Below are positions 57,868-64,000 of a DNA stretch of 64,000 bases, piece after piece. The DNA is taken from the NCBI GenBank assembly GCA_022843955.1, contig JALHMQ010000007.1, positions 124,001-188,000 on the forward strand, read 5' to 3'. The first letter of the stretch is position 1; each line of letters opens with the position of its first letter. The position numbers and the translations under genes were made by a program. Source of the DNA: Burkholderiaceae bacterium. GTDB taxonomy: Bacteria; Pseudomonadota; Gammaproteobacteria; Burkholderiales; Burkholderiaceae_F. Under the pieces are notes generated by a model. That model saw only the letters and a list, made by a program, of their open reading frames with translations, was not told where the DNA came from and did not search any database.

Positions 57868-58695
57868 TCAAATCGAGGATGCGCCTGCCGCACAGGCGGC
57901 CGCAGGAGAAGTCGCGGTGCGCACCGCGGCCGCGTGCTTGCCGAAGGCGCCATCGAGCCACGCCGGCGCCAGCCCATTGACCCGGACCGCCAACGCTTCC
58001 GGAAATCCGATGAAACGCTCGGCCGCGTGTGACGTGAGCAGCGCGAGCGCGGCGCGCGCGACCACGGCCGGCTCGTCGACCTGCGCGCCGGTGGCCCGGT
58101 GGTAGGCATCCACCTGGGCATCGTTGAACGCGGTGTGGGTGGCACGCGGGCCGAGGTACTGCACCCGCACCGGGCTGCCCGCCAGCTCGCGCCGCAGTGC
58201 TTCGGAAAAGCCGCGCAGGCCGAACTTGCTGGCACCGTAGATCGCATAGCCGGGCAGGCCGAGCCGCCCGAGTGCCGAGCCGACGTTGAGCACGCGCGCC
58301 TGCGGTCGCACGCGCAACTGCGGCAGCAGCGCGCGCGTGAGCTGCATCGGCGCCACCAGGTTGGTGAGCAGCACGCGCGCGATCAGCGCGTCGTCCTGCG
58401 TGTCGAGCGCGCCGAAGCACGGCGTGCCGGCGTTGTTGATGAGCACGTTGACGCCGTGCTCGGTGGCCACCTGCGCCAGCTGCTGACGGTCGTCGGCGCG
58501 CGTCACATCGGCCGCCAGCGCCACCACGCGCGCGGCACGTGCTCCGCTCAGTTCGGCGGCCAGCGCGGTCAGCGGCGCCGCGCGGCGACCGACCAGCACC
58601 ACGCGTGCCCCGGCCTGTACCAGCACATGCGCCAGCGCGGTGCCGATGCCGCCCGAGGCACCGGTCAGCACCACCGTCATCGTGGCGGGATTCAC
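57868..58695 (-). CDS. Short-chain dehydrogenase/reductase
   Basis: A 275-residue NAD(P)-dependent oxidoreductase of the SDR superfamily. The cofactor loop is TGASGGIG near the N-terminus, the NAG motif is INNAG, the catalytic Tyr/Lys are in YGASK, and the Ser is in NVGSALG. It starts at GTG 58693-58695, which overlaps the upstream stop codon (GTGA); an internal ATG at 58680 is a less likely start. The tail beyond about residue 225 may give substrate specificity. It stands fourth in the operon after the redox enzyme, so it probably reduces or oxidises an intermediate made by it. Confidence 0.9.
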   Translation of the reverse strand: MNPATMTVVLTGASGGIGTALAHVLVQAGARVVLVGRRAAPLTALAAELSGARAARVVALAADVTRADDRQQLAQVATEHGVNVLINNAGTPCFGALDTQDDALIARVLLTNLVAPMQLTRALLPQLRVRPQARVLNVGSALGRLGLPGYAIYGASKFGLRGFSEALRRELAGSPVRVQYLGPRATHTAFNDAQVDAYHRATGAQVDEPAVVARAALALLTSHAAERFIGFPEALAVRVNGLAPAWLDGAFGKHAAAVRTATSPAAACAAGASSI

Positions 58696-59393
58696 GCCGC
58701 CTCCATCGCCAGGGGCGCCGCGGCAGGCATCGGCAGGCCGCGGAACACGTCGCCGTAGAGCCGGTAGAACACCTGCGCGGCATGCACGATGGCGTCCTGG
58801 TCCTGCGGATCGTCGATCGCATTGACGAGCGTCTCGAACTGCGCGGTGTGCTCCAGGTCGAGCGTGCCGTGCGAACGCAGGTAAGTGAACGCATTGCCGG
58901 GCAATCCCAGGCCGGCCTGGATGCGGTCGGCCGCCGCCAGCGCGAGCGCCACGCTGGTGCCTTCGAGCACGTGCACCATGCCGAGGAATCCCAGCGGGTT
59001 GCCGCGCGCAATGGTGTCGTAGGCGTACGCGACCATCACTTCGGTGGCGGTACCGGCGCCGCCAGCGCGCACTGCTTGCGCATCGCCGCCGGCGGCCGCG
59101 ATGTCGTCGAGGATCCACTCATCGTGGCCGGCCTCCTCGTCGATGTACTCGTCGAGCGCCGGCCTGACCCAGTCGAGGCGGGCGGGCAGGCGATCGCGGC
59201 AGGCGGCCAGCAGCGGCACCGTGTGCCGCACGTGGTGATAGGCCTCGCGCAGAAAGGCGAGGTAGCTCGGCAGCGACACCTCGCCGCGCAAGGCGCCCTG
59301 CACGATCGGCGTGCCGATCAGCGTGGCGCGGGCGCTTGCGGTGTCCAGTTGCAGGCGGTCGAAGAAGCGGATCGATGCGTCGGGTTGCGTCAT
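58692..59393 (-). CDS. Haem-oxygenase-like, TenA/PqqC-related putative non-haem iron enzyme
   Basis: A 233-residue helical protein resembling the 'iron-containing redox enzyme' (HDO) group. The possible metal ligands are in EEAGHDEWILDD and GTLDLEHTAQFE, in addition to REAYHHVRHTVPLL in helix 1. Members of this fold oxidise or cleave fatty acids and amine-bearing substrates at a di-iron site. The ATG at 59391-59393 overlaps the ligase stop (ATGA) and the gene overlaps the SDR by 4 bases. Which reaction it does is not known. The combination with a ligase and SDR argues for a small-molecule pathway. Confidence 0.82.
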   Translation of the reverse strand: MTQPDASIRFFDRLQLDTASARATLIGTPIVQGALRGEVSLPSYLAFLREAYHHVRHTVPLLAACRDRLPARLDWVRPALDEYIDEEAGHDEWILDDIAAAGGDAQAVRAGGAGTATEVMVAYAYDTIARGNPLGFLGMVHVLEGTSVALALAAADRIQAGLGLPGNAFTYLRSHGTLDLEHTAQFETLVNAIDDPQDQDAIVHAAQVFYRLYGDVFRGLPMPAAAPLAMEAA

Positions 59394-60976
59394 GGCTGTC
59401 TTGATGAAGTGGTGTCGAGATCGAAGGGCGCGCGGCGTACGCCCGGGAAAGTTGGTGCGGCGCTGGCAGCGCTTCGTTGCGCTCGCAGTTGCTGCGCGTG
59501 AGCCAGCACCGCGGCCCGCTGCGGCCGGCCGTTGGCGGTGGCCAGCCCGCTGTCGGCCGTGAAGGGCAGCGTCGCCTGCAGCCATGCCCCCACGTGCGCG
59601 TAATCGGGCAGATCGGCGTTGGCGCGCTTGACCGCAGCCGCCAGCGCTGCGTCCATCGACCCGGCGCTGACGGCCGCCAGCGAGCTGGGCCACAGCACCG
59701 CCCACAGCGCGTCCTCGCCATCGCCTCCCACCACCGCGTGCGCGATGGCCGGCTGCGCCTGCAGCGCGGCTTCCACCCACTCGGGCGAGACATTGCGGCC
59801 GTAGCCGGTGATGAGGACGTTCTTGCGGCGTCCGCTCACATGCACGAAGCCATCGGCGTCGATGTGGCCCAGGTCGCCGGTGGGCCACCATGCGCGCGGC
59901 GTGTCGACAGGCTCATTGGCCGCTTCGTTGGGCGGCTCACCGACATAGCCCAGCATCAGCGCGCCACCAATCTCGAGCTCGCCGTCGGCGCTCACCCGCA
60001 GGCGCGCGTGGGGCAGCGGCCGGCCGACGCTGCCCGGGCGGTCGCGTCCGGGCAGGTTGAGCGCCTGCACGGAGGCGCCCTCCGACAGCCCGTAGCCTTC
60101 ATAGGCGGGCAGCCCGGCCGCACGCGCCTGCGCCAGCGCCGCCGCGCCGACATGCGCGCCGCCCACCGCCACCAGCTTGAGCGGCTCAGCCAGCGCGGTG
60201 CGGTGCGCCAGCGCACGCCAGCCGGCCCACAGTCGCAGCATTTGCGGCAGCACGATGACGCTGTGCGCCTGGGCGGCGTCGACCGCGCGCTGCAGCGAGG
60301 CAGGATCGAAGCGGGACGAGCCGATCAGCCCGACCTGCGCGCCCGGCAGCACGATCGCCGTGGCCGCGGCCAGCAGCGGCGCATACAGCCCGGCGATGTT
60401 CTCCAGCAGCACCGGCAGCGGCAGCACGCACAGGTGGCGCGCGATGGCCAGCGGCGCGAGCGCCTGGGCCAGCCCCTCGGCCACCGTCAGCATCGCCGCA
60501 GCAGACAGGCACACGCCCTTGGGCTGGCCCGTCGTGCCGGAAGTAAACGTGATCTTGGCGGTGCCCGCGGGCAGCGCCATCGGCGGCGCGACGAGCGTCT
60601 CCAGCACGAGCGCGCTGCCGGCCACGCTGATCGCAGACATCGCCGCGAAATTGTCGTCGGCGTGCGCCGGCCGCAGCTGTGCATCGGCGCCGGTGGCGCG
60701 TCGTGCGTGCTCGCACTGCGCGCGCGTGAAGAACGACGGCAGCGGCACGTGCACCACGTCGGCGAGCAGCGCGGCCAGGTCGGCCACCACCCACGCGGCG
60801 CCGTTGTCCAGCTGCGTGACGAGCACGCGCACGCGGCGGCCGCGCAGCTCGTCGGCCAGGCGGGCCACGCTGCGGCACAACGTGGCGTAGTCGAGGCAGG
60901 CGAGCGGGCCGGCGTCGATCGCCACGACGTGGCCCGGCTGCGCCGCCAGCCGCTCGAAGAATCGCGCTGCGTTCAT
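59390..60976 (-). CDS. AMP-forming ANL-superfamily ligase
   Basis: A 528-residue adenylating enzyme. The P-loop is KITFTSGTTGQPKG. The A5 motif is EGYGLSEGASVQ and the hinge is VSGRRKNVLITGYGRNVSPEWVE. TGDLGHIDADG completes the A7-A8 motifs. It would activate a carboxylic acid as its adenylate or CoA ester. Around residue 345-360 an odd GEPPNEAANEPVDTP segment is coded by a 12-bp-periodic DNA repeat (about 59911-59950), probably a flexible insertion. It overlaps both neighbours by 4 bases. Substrate is unknown; a medium or long acyl group is only a guess. Confidence 0.9.
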   Translation of the reverse strand: MNAARFFERLAAQPGHVVAIDAGPLACLDYATLCRSVARLADELRGRRVRVLVTQLDNGAAWVVADLAALLADVVHVPLPSFFTRAQCEHARRATGADAQLRPAHADDNFAAMSAISVAGSALVLETLVAPPMALPAGTAKITFTSGTTGQPKGVCLSAAAMLTVAEGLAQALAPLAIARHLCVLPLPVLLENIAGLYAPLLAAATAIVLPGAQVGLIGSSRFDPASLQRAVDAAQAHSVIVLPQMLRLWAGWRALAHRTALAEPLKLVAVGGAHVGAAALAQARAAGLPAYEGYGLSEGASVQALNLPGRDRPGSVGRPLPHARLRVSADGELEIGGALMLGYVGEPPNEAANEPVDTPRAWWPTGDLGHIDADGFVHVSGRRKNVLITGYGRNVSPEWVEAALQAQPAIAHAVVGGDGEDALWAVLWPSSLAAVSAGSMDAALAAAVKRANADLPDYAHVGAWLQATLPFTADSGLATANGRPQRAAVLAHAQQLRAQRSAASAAPTFPGVRRAPFDLDTTSSRQP

Positions 60977-61575
60977 CGCGGCGGCGCGAAGCGACCCAGG
61001 TTGCTGCGGATCTCGCCCGCCAGCACCATCGGCGTGTGGTCGTAGTAGGTGCCCCAGTCGGCCGCGGCGTCGCCGAGCACCTGTGGATCAGCGGCGGCGA
61101 GCACCTGGGGGCGAATGCGCAGCCGCTCGAAGATGACCCGCAGTTCGCGCGTGGCGGTGCTGACCACCCACTGGAAGCCCTGGTCGGCCAAGTGCCGCCC
61201 AAGATGGGCCATCAGTCGCCGACCCTGCCCCGGCAGCACGGACGCGAAGTGACCCACCTCGACGATTGAATTGCGCGCGACGGGCCGACCCGCCACGGCG
61301 GCGATGGCGGCCTCGACCGGCTGGCCGAGATAGCACTCCAGAAAGAGCGGGTCGGTGGCGGCGCGGTAGCCCGCCGCGGCATTGACGATGTCATCGTCAT
61401 CCAGGCTGACGAGAGTCGGCATCCAGTGGTCGATGCTGGCACCGTAATGCTGCTCGTAGACCTGACCGATGAAGCTCTCGGTCGCTTGCCGTTGCCCGCC
61501 CGACCCGCGCAATATATTGAAACGGGACGGGCGAACGACGGGCGCGCCAGGGACGGACAGGGATTCGACAAGCAT
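60973..61575 (-). CDS. 'Thermostable hemolysin' family protein (GNAT/AHL-synthase-like)
   Basis: A 200-residue protein of the T_hemolysin family, recognised by HYGASIDHWMPTLVSLDD, AAGYRAATDPLFLECYLGQPVE, RNSIVEVGHFASVLPGQGRRLM, FQWVVSTATRELRVIFERL and WGTYYDHTPMVLAGEI. The family is named after a Vibrio haemolysin, but its fold resembles acyltransferases and autoinducer synthases, so acyl transfer is more plausible here than membrane lysis. The start is ATG 61575 (MLVESLSVPG); the open frame continues to a GTG at 61608. It is the first gene of the operon and overlaps the ligase by 4 bases. No signal peptide. Confidence 0.85.
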   Translation of the reverse strand: MLVESLSVPGAPVVRPSRFNILRGSGGQRQATESFIGQVYEQHYGASIDHWMPTLVSLDDDDIVNAAAGYRAATDPLFLECYLGQPVEAAIAAVAGRPVARNSIVEVGHFASVLPGQGRRLMAHLGRHLADQGFQWVVSTATRELRVIFERLRIRPQVLAAADPQVLGDAAADWGTYYDHTPMVLAGEIRSNLGRFAPPR

Positions 61576-61622
61576 CACGATGCGGCTCCAGGAAGGACTG
61601 GAGCGCACCGTAGCGAGCGCAG

Positions 61623-61639
61623 GTTAACGGCGACTTAAG
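61623..61639 (-). promoter_or_regulatory. TTAA direct-repeat box upstream of the hemolysin/ligase operon
   Basis: On the plus strand it reads GTTAAC-GGCGA-CTTAAG; in the operon's direction CTTAAG-TCGCC-GTTAAC. Two TTAA half-sites stand 11 bp apart, the spacing of PmrA/QseB-type boxes (YTTAAK-N5-YTTAAK). One half is perfect, the other deviates at two positions. It lies about 50 bases upstream of the first gene and the neighbouring two-component regulator belongs to the matching subgroup. Binding is inference. Confidence 0.45.
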
Positions 61640-61736
61640 ACGGACCCGATGCGCCGGTCCGCCAAATGGACGAGGCATCCGCCGTCGGCAGGCCTCTAGG
61701 GTTCCGTTTCGCCCGCGCCGCGCGACCGCCTCGACG

Positions 61737-62162
61737 TCAGCCGGTGCGGCCGATGATCTGCGCGGTGGCGATCAGCTCTTCGAGCAGCGCCAGCGAGGCG
61801 CTGCCCGGGACGCGGAACGGATCGAGCTCGGGCTTCTCAAGGTACTTGAGCAACATCGAGGCGTTGATCTTGGCCAGGTTGACCTGGCCCATCGTCCAGT
61901 TGCTGAAGCGGCGCTCGGCAATCTCTTCGTAGTGCAGCAGCGTCACCTCGCGATGGCGCGTATCGCCCGCGATGCGGTTGTACAGCTCGTTGACCGGCGC
62001 GCGGCCGCCTTCGAGCACCTGCATGAACACGCCGCCGCCGTGGCACAGCACGCCGGTGATGCCCAATTCCGGGTTCTTGCTGCGCGATTGCGCAAGGATC
62101 GATTCGATGACGGCAGCACTGCCGTCGATCAGGCGGCTGGCGTAGAGCAGGCGGACGAGCAT
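61737..62162 (-). CDS. Short BLUF-domain blue-light photoreceptor
   Basis: A 141-residue protein that is a single BLUF domain with a short helical tail, like PixD/Slr1694. The residues needed for the flavin photocycle are present: Tyr7, Asn30, Gln48, with Trp89 and Met91 in FSNWTMG. It should bind FAD and sense blue light. The tail (about residues 100-141, LLKYLEKPELDPF) has no output domain, so signalling must be by protein contact. It begins 53 bases after folE on the same strand and is probably co-transcribed. Confidence 0.93.
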   Translation of the reverse strand: MLVRLLYASRLIDGSAAVIESILAQSRSKNPELGITGVLCHGGGVFMQVLEGGRAPVNELYNRIAGDTRHREVTLLHYEEIAERRFSNWTMGQVNLAKINASMLLKYLEKPELDPFRVPGSASLALLEELIATAQIIGRTG

Positions 62163-62215
62163 GGTGGCTTTCGGCGTTCCGGTCGCAGGAGGCTGAGGGG
62201 GTTCAGTTGGCGCGG

Positions 62216-62953
62216 TCAGGCGGATTTTCGCTGCAGCAGCGCGAGGAACTCGCGCCGCAGGTTCGGATCCTTGAGGAAGCTGCCGCGCATCACGCTGTTG
62301 ATCATCTTCGACTCGGGGTCCTTGACGCCGCGCCAGGCCATGCAGAAGTGGTCGGCCTCCATCACGATGGCCAGGCCGTCGGGGCTCATCCGGTCCTGCA
62401 GCAGGTCGGCCAGGTGCGTGACCGCCTCTTCCTGGATCTGCGGCCGGCTCATCACCCACTCGGCCAGGCGCGCGTACTTCGACAGGCCGATCAGGTTCGA
62501 ATGCTCGTTGGGCATCACGCCGACCCACAGCTTGCCGATGATCGGGCACAGGTGGTGCGAGCAGGCGCTGCGCACCGTGATCGGGCCGACGATCATCAGC
62601 TCGTTCAACCGCTCCACGTTCGGAAACTCGGTGACCGCCGGCTGCTCGACGTAGCGGCCGTTGAACACCTCGCGCACGTACATCTTGGCCACGCGGCGCG
62701 CGGTTTCCTGCGTGTTGTGGTCGTTGACGGTATCGATCACGAGGCTGTTGAGCACCTCGAGCAGCTTGCTCTCGACTTCCTTCTGCAGCAGCGGCAATTC
62801 GTCGGGCTGGATGTGCGCGGCAATGTTGTCGTTGGCGTGGAAACGCTGGCGTGCGGCGATCAGCCGCTCGCGGATCTTCACCGACACCGGCACGCCGACA
62901 TCGTCGGTGGGTGCCGCGTCGACGCTCGACAGCCGGGGCGTGGCAGGAGTCAT
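62216..62953 (-). CDS. folE: GTP cyclohydrolase I
   Basis: A 245-residue cytoplasmic enzyme that converts GTP to 7,8-dihydroneopterin triphosphate, the first step in folate and pterin synthesis. The zinc site is in VRSACSHHLCPIIGK, and GLSKYARLAEW, QDRMSPDGLAIVMEADHFCM and GVKDPESKMINSVMRGSF complete the signature. The N-terminal ~60 residues are family-specific and variable. The ATG at 62951-62953 is the start. The pairing of FolE with a BLUF protein is found in other Proteobacteria and may link pterin supply with light sensing. Confidence 0.96.
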   Translation of the reverse strand: MTPATPRLSSVDAAPTDDVGVPVSVKIRERLIAARQRFHANDNIAAHIQPDELPLLQKEVESKLLEVLNSLVIDTVNDHNTQETARRVAKMYVREVFNGRYVEQPAVTEFPNVERLNELMIVGPITVRSACSHHLCPIIGKLWVGVMPNEHSNLIGLSKYARLAEWVMSRPQIQEEAVTHLADLLQDRMSPDGLAIVMEADHFCMAWRGVKDPESKMINSVMRGSFLKDPNLRREFLALLQRKSA

Positions 62954-63122
62954 GGTCAGACAGCAGAAGGGTTCGGAGGGACATCCTAGCCGGATTCCGA
63001 TGCCCTTCCTGCCGGCAAGGACGATCTGCTCCGCGTGTTGCCACGCCTTGCGAATGCGAGCCCGGCGAACTGCGTATACGCGGCAGCGCGGCCCGCTCGT
63101 CGCGCGACCGCGCCGCCCGCAC

Positions 63123-64000
63123 TCAACGCCCGTCGCGGTCGCTGTCGCCCGGAATCACCCGCTCGACCGCGTTACTGGTGGCTTCCCAGCCGTAGCGCAC
63201 CGCCGCCTTGAAGTTGTTCCACGGGGTGCCGCGGTGACGCGACTCCCAATCGCGCCGCACCTGCGGCTCGATCTCCTCCCACGACTTGTCACGGAACGCT
63301 GCATGCCGGCTCTGATCGCCGCCGAACTGGTAGCCCATTTCGTAGGCGTCGTACTCACCGGTGCCAGCCAGATTCTGCGCGTGGTGGCGGCGGAATGCGT
63401 CTTCATGCGCGCTCCAGTCGCCCAGGCCGCGTGTCGACTCGGCATCGCGACCGGCGAGGGTGTCGGCGGCCAGCGGCTGATCCGAATGGCGCGTGTCCGC
63501 GCCGCTCATCGTTGCCGCCGCCATCGTGCTGCCGCTCATGCCGCCCGCGGTCGCGCCCACCATGCCGGCAGACGCACCCCCGGATGCACGCTGATAGCGC
63601 GCGCGCTCGCGCTCGATCTCGTCCCACGCGTACGGATCGGCCGCCGGGTCGTGGCGCGACCACCCGCCGGCGCGCCAGTCCTGCGTGCGCGCATCGAGAT
63701 CCACGGCGCCGCATTCGCGCAGCAGGTTGGCAAGGTCGGTCTCGTTTGCCTCGTTGGTACGCACGATCAGCAGCGTGCCGCCGCGCCGCACGCTCTCGGC
63801 GAACGAATGCGCCTCGTTCTCGGGCACACCGGAATCCGTCAGCGCACCAATCAGGCCGCCGGCAAGCGCGCCGGCACCGGCACCCGCCAGCGCACTCAGC
63901 CCGGCACCGGCAGCGATCACCGGCCCGATGCCGGGGATCGCCAGCCCCATCAAGCCCACGGCCAGGCCCGCCAGGCCGCCGGTCACGCCACCCACCGCGG
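63123..64000 (-). CDS. Glycine-zipper protein of the general-stress type (5' end outside the window)
   Basis: About 290 residues are visible; the open frame runs past the right edge, so the N-terminus is missing. A glycine-zipper-like hydrophobic region (VGLMGLAIPGIGPVIAAGAGLSALAGAGAG) is followed by LTDSGVPENEAHSFAESVRRGGTLLIVRT and LLRECGAVDLDART, resembling the central part of general-stress proteins such as YflT/17M relatives. The C-terminal half (FRRHHAQNLAGTGEYDAYEMGYQFGGD; WEEIEPQVRRDWESRHRGTPWNNFKAAVRYGWE) is like proteins found beside stress and osmotic genes. It probably associates with membranes. Confidence 0.75.
   Translation of the reverse strand, partial: AVGGVTGGLAGLAVGLMGLAIPGIGPVIAAGAGLSALAGAGAGALAGGLIGALTDSGVPENEAHSFAESVRRGGTLLIVRTNEANETDLANLLRECGAVDLDARTQDWRAGGWSRHDPAADPYAWDEIERERARYQRASGGASAGMVGATAGGMSGSTMAAATMSGADTRHSDQPLAADTLAGRDAESTRGLGDWSAHEDAFRRHHAQNLAGTGEYDAYEMGYQFGGDQSRHAAFRDKSWEEIEPQVRRDWESRHRGTPWNNFKAAVRYGWEATSNAVERVIPGDSDRDGR

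Overview
The window is about 64 kb of G+C-rich bacterial chromosome. It most likely comes from a betaproteobacterium of the order Burkholderiales or a close relative. This is inferred from the rsmB-fmt...def and LysM-dprA-smg-topoisomerase arrangement, the TctABC transporter with a Bug-type binding protein, the roughly 1,600-residue NAD-glutamate dehydrogenase, and the FolE-BLUF pair. Genes are dense, on both strands, and often overlap by ATGA or GTGA. I saw no rRNA, tRNA, CRISPR array, transposase or prophage.

Layout. 1-4470 (minus): the start of rsmB, fmt, a LytS/LytT-type two-component operon with a small 2TM protein, and def. 4839-10884 (plus): LysM protein, dprA, smg and a type IA topoisomerase with a Lys/Ala-rich tail. 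11060-17733: an HpcH/HpaI aldolase, two uncharacterised proteins, an HDOD protein and a membrane-fused spermidine-synthase-like protein. 18107-24879: tctC-tctB-tctA, divergent from an FAH hydrolase, a PanE-like reductase and an acyl-CoA (possibly oxalyl-CoA) synthetase, which together look like an organic-acid uptake and catabolic locus. 25067-27123: a SET-domain methyltransferase, a DUF1993 protein and a CarF/Kua-type lipid desaturase. 27132-30907: a CIA30-like protein, a frameshifted MerR regulator, a textbook MerR-type promoter and a CopA-type ATPase. 30995-35936: trkH-kdpD-kdpE, with a KdpD whose ATP-binding motifs are degraded. 36289-38764: an orphan ParA and a lower-G+C patch with an exported alpha/beta hydrolase. 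38765-45810: the NAD-glutamate dehydrogenase operon and a DnaQ/UvrC-type nuclease fusion. 46009-53115: a trypsin-like protease, a glutathione S-transferase, an ECF sigma factor with a putative anti-sigma factor, queC and small proteins. 53464-57205: a chemoreceptor and a QseBC/PmrAB-like two-component pair. 57214-61575 (minus): a five-gene unit of a 'thermostable hemolysin' family protein, an AMP-forming ligase, a haem-oxygenase-like redox enzyme, an SDR and a TPR protein. 61737-64000: BLUF photoreceptor, folE and a glycine-rich stress-type protein running off the end.

The most interesting region is the 57-61.6 kb unit. Four enzyme genes are chained by 4-base overlaps, a TTAA direct-repeat motif lies upstream, and a PmrAB/QseBC-type pair lies next to it. 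It looks like a compact small-molecule or modified-lipid pathway of unknown product. Other points of interest are the single-base frameshift in merR beside an intact MerR operator, the TrkH-coupled KdpDE with a degenerate sensor domain, and a scattered set of 11-12-bp tandem repeats, mostly near gene ends.
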